Source of the DNA: Polytrichum commune
Taxonomy: Eukaryota > Streptophyta > Polytrichopsida > Polytrichales > Polytrichaceae
NCBI GenBank assembly: GCA_950295325.1
Contig: OX485805.1
Location: 42,184,758-42,248,757, forward strand
Direction of reading: 5' to 3'
DNA length: 64,000 bases
Shown here: positions 32,181 through 43,860 of the stretch, piece after piece
How positions within the stretch are numbered: the stretch's first letter is position 1
How the letters are laid out: each line of letters opens with the position of its first letter
Notes under the pieces: model-generated
What the model saw: only the letters and a program-made list of their open reading frames with translations
What the model was told of the DNA's origin: nothing
The model's database searches: none
Program-made: the position numbers and the translations under genes

Positions 32181-34140
32181 AATAAAGCCCCAGGTCCAGA
32201 CAAAATCCCCAACTCAATTCTAAAAAATATGCCTCCACGCTTTCACAAAATATTGTTCTTATTCTTTAAACACTGCTATAAACAAAAACAAATCCCAGCA
32301 TCATGGAAAACTAGGCTAACAGTTTTACTATATAAAAAAGGTAACCCATCACAACTAACAAACCACAGAACTATTGCACTAGCTAACACTATATATAAAT
32401 TATACACAAGCACATTAACCTCTATCCTATCAGCATACGGAGAAAGATACCAAATACTACACGATAGCCAAGAAGGGTTCAGAGCAGAAAGAAGCACCTC
32501 TAGACAAATTCAAATACTAATTGCAGCACTTGAAGACGTCAGATTCACGAACCAAAATATATACATTCTTTACATTGACTTCAAAAACGCCTTTAGCTCC
32601 ATTGACCACGCCAGATTATTAGCCATAATGAAAGACCTGGGTTACCCCAATGACTCCATAAACCTCATAGGAAACATATACTCACAATCATCAACCATAT
32701 TTACCGGCGAACACTTCGGTAAAACCTTACCAATCCACATCCAAAGAGGTACAATACAAGGCGATACCCTTAGCCCATACATATTTATTATATTCTTGGA
32801 ACCCCTACTTAGATGGCTGCAACAAGGAAATAATGGATATACCTTCTGTCGCAACCCTTGCTAGGTCCCTTAACAATCTTGCCAATTTTCCTTTCTAGCA
32901 AAGGTTACGAGCGCTAACCCTTCGCATACCGCCATGCTAATGGTTAACTCTTCTTACCCCGGACCATATAATTCAAAGGAGGGGAACCAACCCTCCTACT
33001 TTGCTTTCGGGACTCACCCCTTTAATCGGTAACCACTCCTTAGATGTGGACTTCCATCCATGGAAGTCCAATCTTATGTTGATCATCGCGTTGCCGGAGC
33101 AACACTACAACAACCCGAACCATACTAGGCAACTATGGCCTCACAATGGGCCAATGCCCATGGAGGCCTTGCCGTTCGGCCTCGGGTGGGTGAGGCCACA
33201 CCACCTCACCCATATAAGCCTCTAGGACTCTACACGGAGCCCCTACCCCACCGCCAACCAACCTCTTGTCTCTCTACCAAGAGTTGGGGCCAAGTGGACA
33301 TTTTCCCTTAGCTGCTGGGCCTAGAACCCCCCCAGCAGCTTCAGACCATCATAACTTCCTTGTATGATGTCTGATCATAACAACCAACCACTTCATCTTC
33401 ATCTACGCTTCACGTAGATGCCGATGGACTCCTCGCTTGCCCCATTCGGGCAAGTCTTGAGGAAGTTATGCCTGTTTGAACCTTGGCAGTCCCGGGAATC
33501 ACTCCCAGGCACTCCTGTACCAGGGCGCTGTCCCGGGACAGCACCCCACTCAAATGGCCATAACTCCTAGCTCACACCTCCGATTGAGGTGATCTTGAGC
33601 ATTCTAGAATCACCACGCCATGCATAGCTCATGGCCTCACCCTCATGCCTCCTAGTCTTTGTGGGTGGGAGGCGTTCCCAACGCCCGGGGCCCTCACTCA
33701 CACTAGGATCACTTGGGCCCTCTCACCAACGGCGCCACAAGTCCCGGGTGTCACTCCGGGGTCCCCCTTGTGCCCATGGTGTTTTGGGCACTCCTCATGG
33801 AGAGGTGCGCGACACCTTCGGTACGTCCAGAGTCACAATTTCATCAGCAGCATATGCAGACGATCTTGCAGCAATCGCCAACAAACTAGAAGCATTACAA
33901 ACACAACTAAACAAACTAGACAAATTCTGTGAATGGGCAGGCATGGACCTAGGTACACCAAAATGTGCAGTAACTGGATGCCCAAACAAATCTAAACTCA
34001 ATCCCACAACCTTCAAGGCCCTAATCCAATCCACCAACATAAATTATAGAAACCAACCTATACCAGTCCTAAACCAGCATGAACCCTATACATACCTAGG
34101 AATAAATCTTGCATCATCATTCAAATGGAAAACACAAATA
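32181..34140 (+). pseudogene. Reverse transcriptase domain of inner LINE, split by a solo LTR
   Basis: RT blocks in order are NKAPGPDKIPNSIL (32,181), LLYKKGNP with NHRTIALANTIYKLYT, QEGFRAERST, motif A LYIDFKNAF (Asp at 32,577), motif B GTIQGDTLSP, and motif C AYADD at 33,850-33,864. A 968-bp LTR lies between motifs B and C. Sequence on both sides is in the same frame once the LTR and one TSD copy are disregarded. The thumb region extends to about 34,950, after which the frame shifts in a C-rich run near 34,888. Confidence 0.88.
32847..33814 (+). mobile_element. Solo LTR, 968 bp
   Basis: Starts TGTCGC and ends GCGACA (TG...CA with 6-bp inverted ends). It is flanked by the 5-bp duplication CCTTC at 32,842-32,846 and 33,815-33,819. 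This is the classic footprint of an LTR retrotransposon reduced to one LTR by recombination. A CATATAAG box at about 33,210 could be the LTR promoter TATA. The last 374 bp match window positions 1-382. No coding region or primer-binding site is present, so Copia or Gypsy cannot be decided. Confidence 0.9.
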
Positions 34141-34870
34141 AATACCACCACAACTAAAGTAATTAAACAGTGTCAAGCCCTAATAGCTTGCCCAGCTACT
34201 ATGAAACAAAAAATCAACATGGCAGACACAGTCATACGCGCTGGAATAGCATATAGTTTTTATGCAGTACCATACTCCATACCAGCCAAAAAAAAACTAG
34301 ACAAAAAGATCATCGCACTCCATAAAACAATATGCGGAATACCTAAATGCACATCTAATATCGCCACGCAACTCCCCCACAACTTATTTGGAATTGAAGC
34401 ATTTTCACTACAAAATGCCTATTTAAGGTGCATTGGTGAACAATTACAAAATGCCCTCAATGACAAAGGGAGAATTGGGAAAATATATACTGGCCTAGTA
34501 CAATTCATACTCGCTACACATGGGGGCTCTCAAGAAATCACTCGCATTAAATACCATCACTGTGTTAGATCACCCATCGCTAGAACATTGTTCCTACTAA
34601 AACATAAAACCGGAGTCCATCTAAAAAGCACAATAAACAACTTTCTACTAACCCCATCCTCACTTGAAACTGCATGGATGCAAGAAGCACAAATGCTACA
34701 TGGTCTAAACCCCAACACCTCACTTAAACTACTACACAAACTACTTATACATAATATAACAACACTAGACCAAATTACCATGCCTGGTATCACTCTAATG
34801 AACAAGGACGAATTCAAAATATATCACTCCACTCCTTCTAAACTCATCCAAAACGCACTTAACATAGCTA

Positions 34871-35995
34871 ATGAACTATTCTGCCACCCCCCCCTGCAAT
34901 CAATGCCCCCTACCCTGCCAACAACACCACCCACCAAGATCCCTTAAAAACAAATATATAATAAGAAATCACAACATCCTACCTCACACACCGACCGCCC
35001 CCGTACACCCCCCTAACCCCCCCATCCCTCATCTACCTCCTTCCCCCAACAACATGTTTAAAGACCCCCGACAATTCCCCATACACAAAATACTCAATCA
35101 CAAACAAAAACAATCTAACGACCACAATGGAATAAAAAGAACAGTCACGTCATACCTGTGTCAATGGACCACAACAAATAACAACACATATAATAAATGG
35201 CGAACCCAAAGGGACCTATACCCCTACTGTGAAGCCGACATATGCAACCACAACACAAACCTACTTATCCAATATTACACAAAAAGACAACACAATCATT
35301 TTTCAAACATCATTAACGCTTACTTCACCACGGAACAACACCGAGACACAAGATACGTCACACCACCCACAATAATTCCGCTAGCACATATTTCTATTAG
35401 TGAATGCAACCCAGAAAACGACATCGAAACAAATTCTGATACTATCCAAACACAATTCGATGTCGCCCACATATACGAAGACAATGGAAGGCACCTCATC
35501 ACCATCCCAAAAGCTAGACTAACATGGCTATGGAAACAATATCAATTGGCAAAAAATACCACACATGGTCTAGAACCATCTACCCAATCATTCGAAACTG
35601 AAATTGTCTGGCTATACCAGAGATACAAATATCGTATCCCAAAGAACGACCCACTCAAAAGAGCCCAATATACAATACCAACACAAATACTAGATCTACT
35701 AATTACAACATTCAATATTTCTCATTCTTACTTTTCATCCCCAGTTACATGTCCTACACAATTCACCCAATTCTACTCACCCTTTTCACGAGACATAATA
35801 TTTGGATCCTTAGGAAAAATGTTTGACTATAAATGGCAAGGAATTGGATACGCACATCCTCACACCTCAACAGACCTACAACACAGGCCCATTCCCAGAC
35901 ACACATGTCATTGCCCATTTTGCCGCTGACACAATCACATACGAAGAACCAACAATACCCCCCGAGCTCAATACTATAAGGAAAGAACCATCTAC
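34871..35995 (+). pseudogene. LINE ORF2 linker between RT and RNase H
   Basis: The frame 34,871-35,929 aligns with 23,643-22,900 (minus) of the outer LINE: shared ISECNPENDIETN/STQECNPDKDIITN, FETEIVWLYQRY, SHSYFSSPVTCPTQFTQ and RDIIFGSLG. It is out of frame with RT (indel in a C-run near 34,888). It changes frame again near 35,890, followed by a stop near 36,000. I recognise no domain, but conservation between the two copies shows it was part of the polyprotein. Confidence 0.65.
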
Positions 35996-36050
35996 CATGT
36001 AAATATTCTGTATCCATCATCAAAATAATAACATAGGTACCTACGAACAA

Positions 36051-36986
36051 ATGAAGCTAATACACGACACTGCGAATAACCTCCAAATACTACAAAGCCA
36101 CACTCAAATTGCACCACCCACCCCCCCGAACATCACCGTTAACCCTAGTAAAAAATGGGTTAAATCAAACTACCCAAACACACCCCTATACAATAATAAC
36201 CCCACCCCACAAATCCCAAACTACCAAACCAACTTACCGCTAAAATTCCACCCCCAATTTAGCTACTACACAGATGGATCCTTTATAAAACCCAAAGAAA
36301 TTGCCCCTGGAGTATGGAGAAGAGAAAGAGCTGGATATAGTATCTATAGCCCCAAAGGCTTAAATATCGCCAAAAGACTCCATGGGCATCAAAACATACT
36401 ACGTGCAGAAATGATGGCTATACATAAAACACTAAGAATCATCAATACACAATTCCCTAACGAACCCGCATTTATATTCACAGATAGTCTAAACGTACTA
36501 TACCTACTCAATACACAAATCAAACACCCCACTCTCCATAATAGTCACCCAGACCAAACCACACTCAACTCCATGGTAAAAATCCTCCAAGACCGTACAC
36601 AGCCTATCACACTATACAAAGTCAGGGCACACGTCAATATTGACGGTAATGAAAAAGTTGATAAACTAGCAAAAGACGGGTTAGAATTAGAACACAGAAT
36701 CGCCATACACCCATACGAACATGCCCACGCCACCCCATACTATTATCAAAAGGACGTCTGGGCCTCAATGGAAGAAGTCCCAGACAAAGGTCCAGTAAGA
36801 TTCTTAGAAAAACAAATTAAAAAATATGACAAGGAAACTAATATAGCAGTCATGGCCACACAAACCCCCAACACGTGTAAATGGACAGAAAATATAGACA
36901 TTGACAAAGAACTATCCAACGAATTCTGGACAAATCCCTCAATCACAAACAAACAAAAATCATGCCTTATTAAATTCCGCACATGA
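36051..36986 (+). pseudogene. RNase H domain of inner LINE ORF2
   Basis: Residues of a retroelement RNase H are visible: YYTDGSF (36,264), RAEMMAI, FIFTDSLNVLYLLN and KVRAHVNIDGNEKVDKLA, giving the Asp, Glu, Asp and His/Asp set. The frame ends at a TGA (36,984-36,986), where the outer LINE has sense codons. The same frame then continues into the zinc knuckle, so a single nonsense change separates them. Confidence 0.85.
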
Positions 36987-36992
36987 ACATAC

Positions 36993-37724
36993 ATGGGTAA
37001 TGCTAGAAAACAAATGTTTTTCGGTCACCAGAGGTACCCCTCCATCACGTGTCCCATATGCAACTCAAACGATCCAGACACTTGGCTACATGTACTACTG
37101 AAATGTAACCAACAAAATATACACTCACTACGAATTAAAAGGCATAACAAAGCAGTTGGAGAAATTAGGAAGCTCCTAATCTCGTCCGAAAAATCCCGAT
37201 GTTTTACCCTCATGAATGCCGGCACCTTCAATAATAATCCCCAAGAAAATACTGTCCCCAATTGGCTACTCCCTTGTGAATGTAACACACAAAGATGTCA
37301 TTGCAATGCAAGGTTCAGACCTGACATACTTTGCGTCAAAGGATTACGATATCAAAATGACCCTCCCATCGACGTTAACCCTAACCTCACCATACAATTT
37401 ATTGAATTCACATATTGTAACGACATATTTTCCCCAGAAACTATAGAAGCAAAAAACAACAAATACAAACCACTGATTGACAATATCGCTTCCAGAGGAT
37501 GGAAAATCGAACCACTTATTGTACTCACAGCTGGGGCCCGAGCTACGGCCCACATCCCATCTATGAAAATACTAGAAGAAAATCTCAAAATACCCATGGT
37601 TACCATCAAAAATACCTTTAAAAACATTAATACCATTGCAATACAATATGCCATGTCCATCCTCCTACATAAGAGGAGACTTGAAAACCACCAACCACTC
37701 CCCCAAAACTTAGACCCCCCATAA
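36993..37724 (+). pseudogene. CCHC knuckle and PD-(D/E)XK-like endonuclease domain of inner LINE
   Basis: CPIC...H...C at 37,050-37,106 has spacing Cx2C-x9-H-x4C, like the knuckle that precedes the restriction-like endonuclease of R2-type LINEs. It is followed by a CEC/CHC cysteine cluster, RPDILC (Asp at 37,323), QFIEFTYC (Glu at 37,404), then a Lys-rich AKNNKY step and GW...PLI. This order suits a PD-(D/E)XK nuclease. With the upstream APE domain the element would carry two endonucleases, as in Dualen. The homology is remote and judged by eye. The frame is otherwise intact. Confidence 0.6.
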
Positions 37725-38199
37725 AACCCAAAAACTTATATTATATCTAGTATCTACGTACAACTCAAAATGAGGGATGGTGCCGGCAGGTTGGTACAAA
37801 TTTCCTGCCTTTTACTCACTAGCAGCACCAAGTCATGTGTTACATTTTAGACGATCATACGGACTCGACTGGAATCGAACCCGGAACGTCTTAACTCAAA
37901 CATCCTCCCACAACCAACCGAGGAATCATGACTTGGCGTTCACTCTCATTACAAAAAACATGAATTATACCTAAAAAGCATGCACCTCCGTGGACCATTA
38001 TCGGCCCTTGTTATTTGTTTCTTGATTGTTGTTTCTCGGTTACTGTTTCTCTGTTACTATAGTGTCCATCCTCGAAAGAGGAGAGTAGTTTTGTCCCAGC
38101 TTCCCCATGTCCTGTGGGCATCGGGTTGTTGGCATTACGAACGGACACTTTATTCACGCCGGCCCCTAAAAGGGACCGGAGTTTCTATCTATCTATCTA
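37725..38199 (+). other. LINE 3' UTR with terminal stem-loop and TCTA tail
   Basis: Just before the end, CCGGCCCCTAAAAGGGACCGG (split as CCGG-c-CCCT / AGGG-a-CCGG) can form a stem-loop. It is followed by GTTTC and a run of four TCTA-type units. The outer LINE has a matching TTCACGCCGG block and a hairpin of different sequence (CCGGTAT / ATACGGG) before its CT-rich tail. Conserved 3' hairpins are recognition sites for RT in some LINEs; that role is inference here. Confidence 0.6.
37840..37950 (-). other. tRNA-like sequence, antisense in LINE 3' UTR
   Basis: The minus strand contains GGGTTCGATTCC, a perfect pol III B-box. About 45 bp upstream lies CTCGGTTGGTTGTGGGAGG, resembling a D-arm/A-box. 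The T-stem does not pair well and no acceptor stem closes, so this is not a functional tRNA gene. It may be a tRNA-derived (SINE-like) remnant. Confidence 0.3.
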
Positions 38200-39200
38200 A
38201 TGTTGTCCGGGTGTAAGAGGTCCTCCTCAAGGCGCCATTGTTGTGTGGTGCCATGCATAGTGAGCCATTGACATTGATATTTTCTCTTGAAGGCTTGTGC
38301 TCCCCATTTGTCATTTCGGTTGGTGGTTTTTGTATCAACTATTTAATGGATGGCCCGCCCTAGTGTGGAGTCTACGTGGTGGGGTTGGTGGTTAAGGTCT
38401 AGAGTGGTATTTGTGGGTGTTGTGTGTGGTGGTTGGGGATGATTTTCAAGGGGGTTGGGTGTTGTTGTGATCGGGAATATTATTGTGGCTTGGTGTAGGG
38501 CTTCTTTGATGGTTTTGGGTGCAAGTTTGTGTATGTTTCGGTATTCCTCTTGTGTGAGTATGGCCTTGGTGTTCTTGTTTTTAATTTGTGCTAGTGTTGT
38601 AATGCCATGTGTGCAAAGCTTGTCTAGGTATTTTTGGGATTTTGTTTTGGAGGCATCATCAAGGGTGGTGTATATTGGGTTGGATAGCCATGCTTGCTCT
38701 AGTGGGGTTTTCCTAAGGGGGAATGCTCGATTGGCCGTGGTAACATGTATTTCGTATTCTTTTGTGAGTAGGAAGAGGGTTTGGGCTATGGGTGACCTTG
38801 TACATGCTTGTTGTTTAAGTTTCGGGAGGTGGAGTGAACCTCCGTATTTAGCTGCTATGTATTTAGTTAGGCCTTGATATATGTCTCCTAGTTGGTATGG
38901 GTCGTTGAGGGCTTGTAGTAATTGTTGGCCTATGCAGTGTATGTAGTTGGGTAAGAGGGAGGAGACTCCTATGCCAAAGTTTTCATTTGTAAGGTGTGTG
39001 AGAATGTTGGTAGAGCTTTTAGGTATGTTGCATATTTCTTTGGTTAGATTGTCTATTATTTTATCCAATTTCGTAATGTCGGGTTTGGAGAATGGGACTG
39101 CATAATATGCATATGCTATACGGGGTTTTATAACTGTGTTTAGTATCTTGATTTTTTGTTTGAGACTGGCTGGGGATAAGGATAGTAGTTTACTTTGTAG
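38200..39200 (-). mobile_element. Outer LINE, 5' part (RT thumb and linker)
   Basis: The minus-strand frame 39,200-38,343 aligns with 34,150-34,940 of the inner LINE (KQKIKILNTVIKPRIAYAYYAVPFS, FGI-n-CIGQQLLQALND, RSPIAQTLFLL). It continues through 38,342-38,212 into the part left at 23,638. The element is 5'-truncated within RT, right at the TSD copy 39,201-39,210. Its total length without the inner element is about 3.7 kb. Confidence 0.85.
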
Positions 39201-40075
39201 TCCTGAAATTAAATGTAAGTATGTAATAAGGAAGTATGAATCTAACAAGTGTTCATGAGTTGTTCGTTAGATAGAGGATGAGGTAAGAGTTGTTGAGATA
39301 ATGGAGAGATTGATCATATGGCTTCACCTAGTTTCTTCATTCTGCCTTATCAACAAGCAAGATTCTTGGTATGGAGTTGTTGAAGAAACATGTGAAGTAG
39401 TAGACTCATGTTAATATTGGATGTTGTGCAGACATGGTGTAAAAATTTGGTTATGTTATTACACTTACATAAATAAATTGAGCATGTGTTTTGCCTTGGT
39501 TTTGCATTATTGGTTTACTTAGTTGAACATTCCTTGAAATGTCTTCCATACTTGATTCTTGAATCAACAACAATATTCGGCTTAGTAAAATTTACCAACT
39601 CAAGTGAGCCTAATGTACTCTGCAATTTCATTAACAACTTGATGAATGTGAGTGGGAAGTCAAAACATGCAAGGTAATCTAGAATCAAAGAGAGGAAATG
39701 CTAGCGTGAAGATGTATTGGAGCTTAATCAGGGTGTAACTAAATGGTATTTCCTGGAGGAGTTGTTGCATATTGACAAAATTTATTCTGTAAGTACTGTA
39801 CATGATCAAGATAAATCAGGCACATAGTGTATGCTTAGCTATAACAAGATTATTACCAGTAACCAAATAGCAGTTAAACCCCTAGATTGGAAAACAATAT
39901 GTAACAAGACATTTAATGCTCTACATACAATGTATTCACTGATTCGTGATCAAAATCACGAATCGTCAAATGTTGGTATGATACTATGTAGTTAGTTTCA
40001 GCAAGTTTGTAATCTCGGTATGTTTACCTCCGTAGAACTTTCATGATATTTTTCAGCTTGAGCTTGGGATTCCAT
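39201..40075 (+). repeat. Displaced 3' flank of AKR2 (duplication copy 2, second part)
   Basis: Begins with a second copy of the AKR2 end (TCCTGAAATT) and matches 13,020-13,870, including GAGATTGATCATATGGCTTC, TTGCCTTGGTTTTGCATT and AACAATATTCGGCTTAG. It shows that the AKR2 3' UTR once followed directly on the stop codon at 20,893. Confidence 0.85.
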
Positions 40076-41337
40076 GTATGTGGAATAACTTGCAAATTCA
40101 ATTTTTTTCTTTTCTTTATACTTATATATAAAGCCCAAGAAAAAAAACAATATAAATGGGGGGCATGTATTTAAGTACCTGCAAAGTCTCAAGGAGGCAC
40201 ACGTACAATATTCACATGCAAAGCCAGAGGTTAATCATGTGAAGCACACAAATTGCTCATGAGAAGGAAATAAGTACACATGTAATAATGTAAATTGAGA
40301 TAAAAATATTTGTAATTCATAAGAAGTATTAGTCAAAAACTTACCACAATGACTACAAATACCATATAACACCAATTCAATATGTATCATAGTTAATAAT
40401 TACAAGTAATTTTTTTTTCAATGGTTTGAATTCATAAACAAATACCAAGAATAGATGTCCTTGTAAGAAAAAAACGAAATTGTCCAAATGAACTATATCT
40501 ATCAAATAAAATTAGTAAATCAACAACATCAACTAAATAAACGAAATCAAGTACATTAACAAAATTCAACAAGGAAATGCAGTTGAGTTACCTAGGTACA
40601 GATCCACAATTAGTCACATCCCAAAGTTACTATGTAATAGATACTATGTATATCTACTCATGAAAAAAAATCATAAACTTTTGAACCATTTTGGTGATGC
40701 TTTATGTAAAAAGTAGATTTTGTTTTATCGCACGTGGTGTTCAACTTGACAATGAAGTGCACCCCCCGTGTAATTCATCCACTTTTAAAATGGCATATGT
40801 TGTATCCTAACATTTAAGTGATGAAATATTGCCTTGGGATGACAACTATTGAGAACTTAGTGGAAGACGTTCATTGGCTATTTTACTGTATAATAATAAT
40901 TATTTTAAATTTGAACATTGTATATAACATTTTGAAAATATTTACATTTACTACACAAATCATTTTATCAAAAAATTCATAGGTTAAAGTCTTAAGTTTG
41001 TAATAATTATAGATATTTAAAGTAAAAGCAAAACAACATTTGTTTTCAATCAAGAATACAATAAAAGTACAAATATTTCCATAATCTTTTGGCTTGCAAT
41101 TCTATTTAAAAACATGAAGATGTGTATCTATCATTGTTATTCACATACAATCTTTTTGCATACCATCAATAATGAAGAATGTACCAAGTTTGAGTGGAAC
41201 TATAGACAAATCGCTTTGTTCAAAAAACAATGGACCTTATGAGGTTCTCTAGTTGTGTAGGCATTATGTACGTATTTCACAAGATCCTATACAATAAATA
41301 AACCGAACAATAATCACATTTTTGCAAAGTGTATGAA
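40076..41337. other. AT-rich spacer, nothing recognised
   Basis: Short frames only, no domain, no clear repeat. Confidence 0.5.
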
Positions 41338-41585
41338 TATGTGACTTGTGCCTTGTGTTGTATGTCTTCTTTGGTTGTATTTATGTTCACATAATACCCA
41401 TGATACACATTGCAATCTTTGTGTATCAGCCCCGCCTAGCCTTCATTGAATCATAGTTCTTAAAGGTAGGTGGGCCTTGATACAAAGGATTTGCAATGTG
41501 TATCATGGGTACTATGTGAACATAAGGACATTGAAAGAATTAGGAACAACCAAAGCATACATTCAATACAAGGCAAAACTCATAT
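41338..41585. repeat. Imperfect hairpin element, ~248 bp
   Basis: The block GTTCACATAATACCCATGAT followed by ACACATTGCAA (from 41,384) has its inverted copy ending at about 41,522. Outer parts (GCCTTGTGTTGTATG / CATACATTCAATACAAGGC) extend the arms to about 41,338 and 41,585. Likely a MITE. No target duplication could be fixed. Confidence 0.55.
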
Positions 41586-43430
41586 ACAAAGAAGCTTAGA
41601 AAATTGTTCTTGATAAAGTTGGAAACCACAAAGAGAAGCAACCATTCAAGTTCATGCATTGTTGGCTTATTTGAGGGATTATCCATAGTGGTGGTGTAGA
41701 GAACTCGTAAGAGGAGCACAAACACTTAGTAAACAAATAGCATGTGATATAGTTTTGACAATAGGCAAAAGAGAAGCGGATCAAGGCTTGGGTGAAACTC
41801 CAAGGGTTGTGTTACAACGACCCAAGGGTCATGAAGATGCTAACCTAACAAGGTAAACCAAGAATTGCATATTGTTGCTTTAAAGAGTGTTGTAAACACT
41901 TTTCAATCTATGAGTGAATTGTCAATTGTGAAGTCTAGATTTCTTTGTGATATCAATGAAGATGCATTGTTTAGTCGTCTTGGTCGTCAACTTGAGCATC
42001 TTTGATGAGCATATTTGAAATTAAGAGAGGGACAAGCTTGCTTGGAGTTGAAAAAATAATATCATAAACTTGCAGATTTTTTTATTTATAATTAGCCCCA
42101 ATACCTCCAATTTTATTGTGGACAAAGAGGAACAATGTATTGTTAGAGGATCTAGTCTATTCGGCATACTAAATTTGAATTCACATGCATTATGATTTTA
42201 GATAGGATGTTTATATATAATATTATATATATATACAATAAGGGGAATTTTAAATGATAATCACAATGATATTAGTGTAAAAACATACATTCAAAAAAAT
42301 TAGGGACTATAGCAAAAAATAAGAGGTTGTTGCCACACAATTTGGAGAGTGTAATCATGAATTTTTAGCCATAGTTTTTTTTTCATCTATAAGTCTTAAC
42401 ATTTAGTAAAAGAACATTGATACAATGTATATAAAGGCTATTAGATGTAAATAGGAGGTGATTGTTAGGTAAAGATGGTTATAACTACTTAAGGCACTAG
42501 CCACCAAGTTTGGTTATAATAAAGAGGTAGCTTAGAGAGTTCGAAGAGTGCAAAATAGCGCGAGAGAGAGAGCAAGGGCAATAGTTTATGTTTGGATATG
42601 GTTTAGAATTTGCCGAAGTAGCAAAGAAAGGTTATAGCCTTGAGTAAGGGTTAAGTAAGAGAGACGATGCATGTGAAAGGACTGTTGAGTTGATTGTTGT
42701 CAAGCATTCATACCTCCTATGATATGAGGTGATACTTAGACTATTCATATAATATAGCCAATATACCAATTATGTTGGAATTTTGTGTTATTGTGTGTAA
42801 TCAATTGTTTTAAATGTATGTGAGCAATAGCTATAATCTTAATTCCAAGCAAAAGGATTGTTTGGATCAAGAGCAAGTTATTAATGACGATGATGATCAA
42901 AATTGAGTGTAAATGAACAAAATTTGGCAATAGGCCAAGGAGAAGGAGGAATATTGAGCAAGAATGTTAGAGAGGAAGGTCGGCCGAGATAAAACACTAA
43001 GAAACGTTGTGACACATAGAGATGTTATAAACACAGTAGTTTGAGCCTAACTAGCCAGTCGGCCATGAAATAAGAGATTGAAAGTTATGAAAGCCATAAA
43101 ATTAAGTTTAAATGTGTACTTCTTGGCAATCAAATGAGAAGTAGGTAGAGCATATGATACTGAGGATGCATGCACAATGTAAACCAATATAGCCGAGGTT
43201 GATTGAAGAAGAGTCTAAGAGAGACACGAGTATGTCGCATGAAGAGGGAAACAATTTAATACCGAGAGGTTTGTTGAATGAAGTGCTTAGAGAGACAAGC
43301 AATCAACCTCAAAACTGAGATTGAAATTGAATAAAAATCACATAAGAGATAGGCTATAACCACGAAGGCGCATCGGAGAGAGTTAGCACATTTAATATGA
43401 AGATGGTTAGGCTACCAGGTTCTTCAATAC
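41586..43430. other. AT-rich region without a recognised gene
   Basis: Short frames on the minus strand (for example 42,745-42,930 and 43,108-43,302) show no domain. A short TA tract lies near 42,222. Confidence 0.45.
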
Positions 43431-43860
43431 GTAAGTGTGTCCAAACCCATGTGTGTTTCGTATACCTACTTTTAATCGGGCCCTAAGTAAATCCAAATTC
43501 GGACCCCTTTTTAGCAGAGTTTCGAATTAACACCCAAGTGTTCCGAATTCCATTTGCATTCCACACCCACCCTGATAGCCTAGTATTGAATTCCATCAAC
43601 ACACACTAGTATTCAATCAAATAGTTGCTCTCTAAGATAATGTGCTGAATTCCATTTGTATCCAACACCCATGTGTTTGCTCCTAAACGAATGGAAATCG
43701 AATCCATAATAATGTGCTGAATTCCATTTGTATGTATTCCACACCCATGCGAATGACAACCATGTGAATCGCTCCTAAACAAATGACAGTCCTAATACCC
43801 AAGTGTGTGGAATTCCATTCGTATCCAACCCCCCCCCCCCCCCTCTTTTGAATCGGCTCG
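43431..43860. repeat. Degenerate tandem repeats ending in a poly(C) run
   Basis: A unit of roughly 70-85 bp recurs four to five times with words GAATTCCATTTGTAT, CCAACACCCATGTG and GCTCCTAAACRAATG. It ends at an uninterrupted run of about 15 C near 43,830-43,845. Poly(C) of this length is uncommon and could also be an assembly weak point. Confidence 0.55.

Larger units (their letters stand above)
23639..38199 (+). mobile_element. Inner LINE, 14.56 kb, dual-endonuclease type
   Basis: The element is bounded by the 12-bp TSD ATGTTGTCCGGG (23,627-23,638 and 38,200-38,211). Removing it restores the reading of the outer LINE across the junction. Order: 5' UTR with tandem repeats, ORF1 (25,732-27,513), AT microsatellite spacer, and ORF2 from about 27,908. 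ORF2 carries an AC-rich N-terminal extension, a 2A motif, APE-type endonuclease, RT, RNase H, CCHC and a PD-(D/E)XK-like domain. The 3' UTR ends in a stem-loop and a TCTA tetranucleotide tail. RNase H plus two endonuclease types matches the Dualen/RandI plan of green algae. Without the solo LTR and its duplication the element is about 13.6 kb, large for a LINE. It is inactive: there are frameshifts near 30.63, 34.9 and 35.9 kb, stops near 36.0 kb and at 36,984, and the LTR in RT. Confidence 0.85.

Noticed and set aside
33631-33814. N-terminal extension of the RT downstream frame
   Set aside because: It reads through the solo LTR and only by chance stays open into the RT frame. The TSD shows that the LTR is inserted sequence.
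37840-37950. Functional tRNA gene on the minus strand
   Set aside because: The B-box is perfect, but the T-stem and acceptor stem do not pair, so only a tRNA-like remnant is listed.
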